64,000 nucleotides of DNA, from the NCBI RefSeq assembly GCF_017353175.1, contig NZ_JAFMYW010000002.1, forward strand, positions 1 through 64,000, given 5' to 3'. A program made the position numbers and the translations under genes. Source of the stretch: Fibrella forsythiae. GTDB lineage: Bacteria; Bacteroidota; Bacteroidia; Cytophagales; Spirosomataceae. Positions within the stretch are counted from its first letter, which is position 1, and the number at the start of each line of letters is the position of its first letter. Below the pieces are notes generated by a model that worked only from the letters and a program-made list of their open reading frames with translations, searched no databases and was not told where the DNA came from. Of the stretch, positions 60,750 to 64,000 are shown in pieces.

Positions 60750-63700
60750 ATGCCTCACATCCTTCGCATAGATACCGACCCGAATGTTAGCCAGCAGAAT
60801 CATAACGGCTGGACGGGCAGTCCGGCGGGCCTGACGGGCAACCGCATTGAACATATTCCCGATACGCTGACTGCTGCCGCTGGTGGCGCTGCGGGATCGG
60901 CGGCCAAGGCAGGTACGTCTATCCCGTCGCCGTTTGCCCGATTGTACCTGTTCGATACGGCGTTCCGGATGGTGAAGAACAACCTCCAGCCCGCTGAGTT
61001 GAGCATGTACCATGTGCTGGTGTCCCATACGCTCGACCTGCTCGAACTGTTGTTTCAGGCAGGTAACTCCGATGATCTGACCTACAAACTCTGGAACCGG
61101 AGCGAACGGCTGGGTAAGCTGGCGTCGGCAACGGGGGGCGGCGGTGCTATGGGCCTGGCGCGGCATCCGCATCAGGTGCTGGCCAAAGCGCTGGAACTCG
61201 ATTTTCGGAATGAATTGGCCTCTGTTCAGACCACAACGCTGATTTATTACAAAGGGGCGTTGCTGGGCGGTACATCGCCGCTGACGCTGGTGTTTACTAC
61301 GCCCAACTGGGAACAGGAGCGCCAGAATAAATTTATCGATCCGCCAAAAAGCAGCACGGGCCGGACCCTGTTCCAGAACGATTATGTGCCGCTGAGTGCC
61401 CGTGATGAAGGGTTTACTACGTACCTGCGCCGCTGGTATGAGCAGTACAACAACCTGATGCCGCCGGGCGGTTTCAAGGAATATCTCTACCGTGTATTCT
61501 TCGATAGTGCCGTGGTGCCACCCGTGACGGCGGGCGTCACGCTGAGCAACTTCGAACCAATTCAGGTACGTGGCGAAAGTACGTCGGTGCTTCAGGTACT
61601 GCCGGGGATGCCGCTGTATCGCGTTCGCGAAGACGATGTGTTGAACGACATCGAAGAGAGCTCCGATTTCCTGATGGTGCCAACGGTAGACTACTACACC
61701 CGCGAAACCAGCAATGGTGCCGCTACCGGCGTACGCAAACCGCTGGCTCTGGCCTCGCGTATGGACGTGGCCGGCCGGTACGTGAAGAATACGAACTGGA
61801 ACAGCAATACGGTGATCATGCGGCAACGCGATCTGGGCGGTGGTTTCCTGCTGTCGGAGCGCTTCCTGCCGGGTGTTGATAACGTAAAATACCCGTTCGT
61901 CACGACCGACGATTTCCTGGAGGATTTTCTGATCAGGATGCCGTATAAGCTCAACAGTGGACGGTTCTTCACCGGTACACCCGGCGATATGGAGTTTCTG
62001 TTACCGGTTCGGAAAGAGTATTTTAGCTTCTTCCGTATGGAGGATCTGGCCAAGCAGCTTACCCTTCGGACCGAAGACCGGGGCATGGAGCGCGTTATCA
62101 TTGCGTCGCTGAGTATTCCGGTGAAGAATAACCGAACGGTGATGTTCCGTAAGGAGTACAATCTGGGCAACCCCGACACTATGATCGAGTTCCGGGCGGG
62201 CCTGGCCTGTTTCCCGTTCTATAAAATCACCGTGCCCGACGCGCAATTGCAGGCGTTGAATGAGTATAACGTGATGCTGCTGGATGCCAGCAAAGACGAC
62301 GCGAATTTCCACGCTGGTCGGTCGGTGCGGTTCTTCCAGTTTGCGCAGGTGGTAAATAATCAGCCGCTGGTAGTACCAGCGCCCGACCATCGTACGCCAA
62401 AATCGGGGCCGACGCAGGCTGCTTCGTATTATTACAAAGTACCACAGGCATTTGACCTGATGGAAGTACAGCTACAGCGCAACGGCGTACCCTATCGCGG
62501 CCTGGTGTTGCCTACATTCACGATCATCAGCGAGCGGGGCTACAAGCCGTTTACGTTTGCCATCGACTTCGGTACGTCGAACACGCACGTAGCTTACGTA
62601 GACACGAACCTCGGTAATGCTGACCCGAAAACGCTGACGATCAGTGACGATAAAGTAAATCTCGACGCCGATGAGCTACAGATGGTAACGCTCAATAAGC
62701 CGTATGATGGGTATGAGGCTCAAACGCCATACGCCCGGTATCGCTTACCAGTTAGCTATGGCAGCCTGCCCGAAATGGAGCGGTTTATTCGTCGCGAGTT
62801 CATGCCGGCTATTGTAGGAAGTCAGTACGGTTCGCCCTTCTCGTTTCCCCTGCGGACAACGGTGTATGAGAAAACCGGATCGTCGGATAGCGGCGATAAC
62901 CTGTTCAGTAAGATCAATTTAGGGTTCAACATTGACCTCGAAGATGGCAGTACGGGCGTTAACCGGTACGTAACGAACCTGAAATGGCTATTCGAGAACC
63001 AACCCGGCGATCCGATGAACCGGCCGCGTGTTCGGGCGTTCTTCGAAACACTGCTGTTGATGATGCGAAACAAGATTCTGCTCAATCAGGGTAATCTGAC
63101 CGACACTAAGATCACGTGGCTCGCCCCAACCAGTATGCAGGCCGATACGGAGGATAAACTGGTTGCCGAGTGGGAAAATGCGTTCCGTCGGGTGTTCAAA
63201 ACCACACAGTTTTTCCGGCCAAACCCGATTCCCGAATCGCTGGCGCCGCACTTCTTCCTGGTGACAAAAGGCGTAAAGTCCTTTGCTGACGCAGTGAACG
63301 TAGATATTGGTGGTGGTACGGCTGATATCATGCTGTTTATGAAGCAGCAGAATAAGTACCTGAATACATCGTTCCGGTTTGCGGGGTACGATATCTGGGG
63401 CGGCGGCCTGAATCAGCAGGGGCATCCATCACACATGAAGGATAACGGCTTCATCCTGAACTACCTGCAATACCGTCGGACGCTGACGCAGGCCCCGGCT
63501 CCGGAAGATCAGATTCTGGATACGTTCCTGGCCAATAATGACCTGAGCGCCGAAGATATCGTCAGCCTGCTGTTCCGTAATGATGCGCATTACAAGTTTA
63601 CGCAGTCAATTGTGGATGGTCGACCTGCGTTGCGGATCGTGCTGTTCCTGCATTATTCGGCCATTGTGTACCATCTGGTGCAGCTGATCGAGGCGAACCA

Positions 63701-64000
63701 GATGGGCTTGCCGCGTTACCTGACCTTCACGGGCCGGGGAAGCCAGTATCTGAAAATGCTGGGCTCATCGCGGCGACTGATCGAGTTCACGAAGATGCTT
63801 TTCCGGGCTTATACCACGCTACCCGTTCCGCCCGATTTTGAGGTGGTGCTGAGCGAAAACCCGAAAGAGACAACGGCCAACGGAGCAGTGCTCTTCGAAA
63901 ACGCCAGCTCAATGGAAAAAGACAAGTACAACAGCCGGCAGACAACCTGCTACTGGGGTAATGCGCCTGTTGAGCAGAAGTCGTTACCATCGCCGGCCGA
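60750..64000 (+). CDS. actin-like ATPase with long N-terminal region (3' end outside window)
   Basis: The frame is open from ATG 60750 to the window end (1083 residues so far). Residues 1 to ~600 (starting MPHILRIDTDPNVSQQ) form a large region without recognised domain. From ~600 the actin/Hsp70 fold appears. Phosphate loop 1 is AIDFGTSNTHVAYVD (D606-G608-T609), phosphate loop 2 NVDIGGGTADIMLFM (D852-G856-T857), and the adenosine-type motif LTFTGRGSQYLKML is near 993. All key residues of an ATPase are kept. Length and layout differ from MreB, ParM and DnaK. Its adjacency to a tubulin-like protein suggests that the two form one cytoskeletal or membrane-linked machine. Confidence 0.8.
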   Translation, partial: MPHILRIDTDPNVSQQNHNGWTGSPAGLTGNRIEHIPDTLTAAAGGAAGSAAKAGTSIPSPFARLYLFDTAFRMVKNNLQPAELSMYHVLVSHTLDLLELLFQAGNSDDLTYKLWNRSERLGKLASATGGGGAMGLARHPHQVLAKALELDFRNELASVQTTTLIYYKGALLGGTSPLTLVFTTPNWEQERQNKFIDPPKSSTGRTLFQNDYVPLSARDEGFTTYLRRWYEQYNNLMPPGGFKEYLYRVFFDSAVVPPVTAGVTLSNFEPIQVRGESTSVLQVLPGMPLYRVREDDVLNDIEESSDFLMVPTVDYYTRETSNGAATGVRKPLALASRMDVAGRYVKNTNWNSNTVIMRQRDLGGGFLLSERFLPGVDNVKYPFVTTDDFLEDFLIRMPYKLNSGRFFTGTPGDMEFLLPVRKEYFSFFRMEDLAKQLTLRTEDRGMERVIIASLSIPVKNNRTVMFRKEYNLGNPDTMIEFRAGLACFPFYKITVPDAQLQALNEYNVMLLDASKDDANFHAGRSVRFFQFAQVVNNQPLVVPAPDHRTPKSGPTQAASYYYKVPQAFDLMEVQLQRNGVPYRGLVLPTFTIISERGYKPFTFAIDFGTSNTHVAYVDTNLGNADPKTLTISDDKVNLDADELQMVTLNKPYDGYEAQTPYARYRLPVSYGSLPEMERFIRREFMPAIVGSQYGSPFSFPLRTTVYEKTGSSDSGDNLFSKINLGFNIDLEDGSTGVNRYVTNLKWLFENQPGDPMNRPRVRAFFETLLLMMRNKILLNQGNLTDTKITWLAPTSMQADTEDKLVAEWENAFRRVFKTTQFFRPNPIPESLAPHFFLVTKGVKSFADAVNVDIGGGTADIMLFMKQQNKYLNTSFRFAGYDIWGGGLNQQGHPSHMKDNGFILNYLQYRRTLTQAPAPEDQILDTFLANNDLSAEDIVSLLFRNDAHYKFTQSIVDGRPALRIVLFLHYSAIVYHLVQLIEANQMGLPRYLTFTGRGSQYLKMLGSSRRLIEFTKMLFRAYTTLPVPPDFEVVLSENPKETTANGAVLFENASSMEKDKYNSRQTTCYWGNAPVEQKSLPSPA

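Noticed and set aside
60618-61826. 402-residue open frame on the minus strand
   Set aside because: It lies over the actin-like gene, whose frame has clear ATPase motifs, and the opposite frame is His/Arg-rich without any domain.

Overview
The window reads as a chromosomal piece of a Bacteroidota bacterium of the Spirosoma/Fibrella type (order Cytophagales). The evidence is C-terminal type IX secretion (T9SS) sorting domains on several secreted proteins, SprB and Ig-like repeat adhesins, a 7TMR-DISM sensor kinase, LytTR and HisKA_2 signalling proteins, DUF4097 and DUF5522 proteins, and A/T-rich translation starts without clear Shine-Dalgarno boxes. This placement is inference; no 16S gene is present.

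Layout. 1-6800 holds the 3' end of a PA14/T9SS protein, an M48 peptidase-MORN fusion, ornithine aminotransferase, a DUF5522 protein, ribosomal protein L28, an aspartyl protease-PDZ protein, triosephosphate isomerase and a cupin. 6540-8450 is a decayed accessory pocket: an excisionase-like HTH gene, a gene remnant, a tRNA 3'-end scar with a terminator, a three-repeat CRISPR relic without cas genes, and a broken lectin-like ORF. 8470-13371 has small secreted proteins, a transglutaminase-like protein, a lipoprotein and a TPR-LuxR regulator. 13584-33321 is a tightly packed four-gene operon for huge surface proteins: a 2968-residue Ig/SprB adhesin with a T9SS tail, an outer-membrane barrel, a 2303-residue secreted protein and an FnIII-like protein. 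33491-41985 has a lipoprotein paralogue, a histidine kinase with a lipoprotein signal, a collagen-like protein, two related secreted proteins (one with two CBM3 modules and a T9SS tail) and a frameshifted EF-hand protein. 42148-47008 has a CxxCxxCC protein, a LytTR regulator, and a NarL-type regulator facing a 7TMR-DISM kinase. 47494-48805 is a broken tyrosine integrase next to tRNA-Leu and tRNA-Gly. 48994-56472 has an outer-membrane protein, a DUF4097 protein, an Uma2-like nuclease-fold protein, an ABC ATPase, a class IV aminotransferase, and TolC and HlyD export proteins. 56583-64000 (cut by the window edge) encodes a small membrane protein, a VWA-like lipoprotein, a second small membrane protein, a tubulin/FtsZ-like protein and an actin-like ATPase.

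Three observations stand out. First, the 56.6-64 kb cluster pairs a tubulin-superfamily with an actin-superfamily protein, plus membrane and VWA-like partners; it is the best candidate for a poorly described cellular machine. Second, every gap between the co-directional genes from tolC (54969) to the actin-like gene (60750) is filled by a large hairpin. The arms are largely built of heptads, and most share a loop-side GTTGC...GCAAC core; similar elements lie at 2013 and 51117. Third, a paired direct repeat (TTCGCACTCAA twice, exactly 22 bp apart) occurs at 10326, 36273 and 41293, upstream of three secreted-protein genes. This spacing fits a LytTR-type operator, and a LytTR regulator is encoded at 42780-43559. 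The word GGTACGT is also strikingly frequent throughout.
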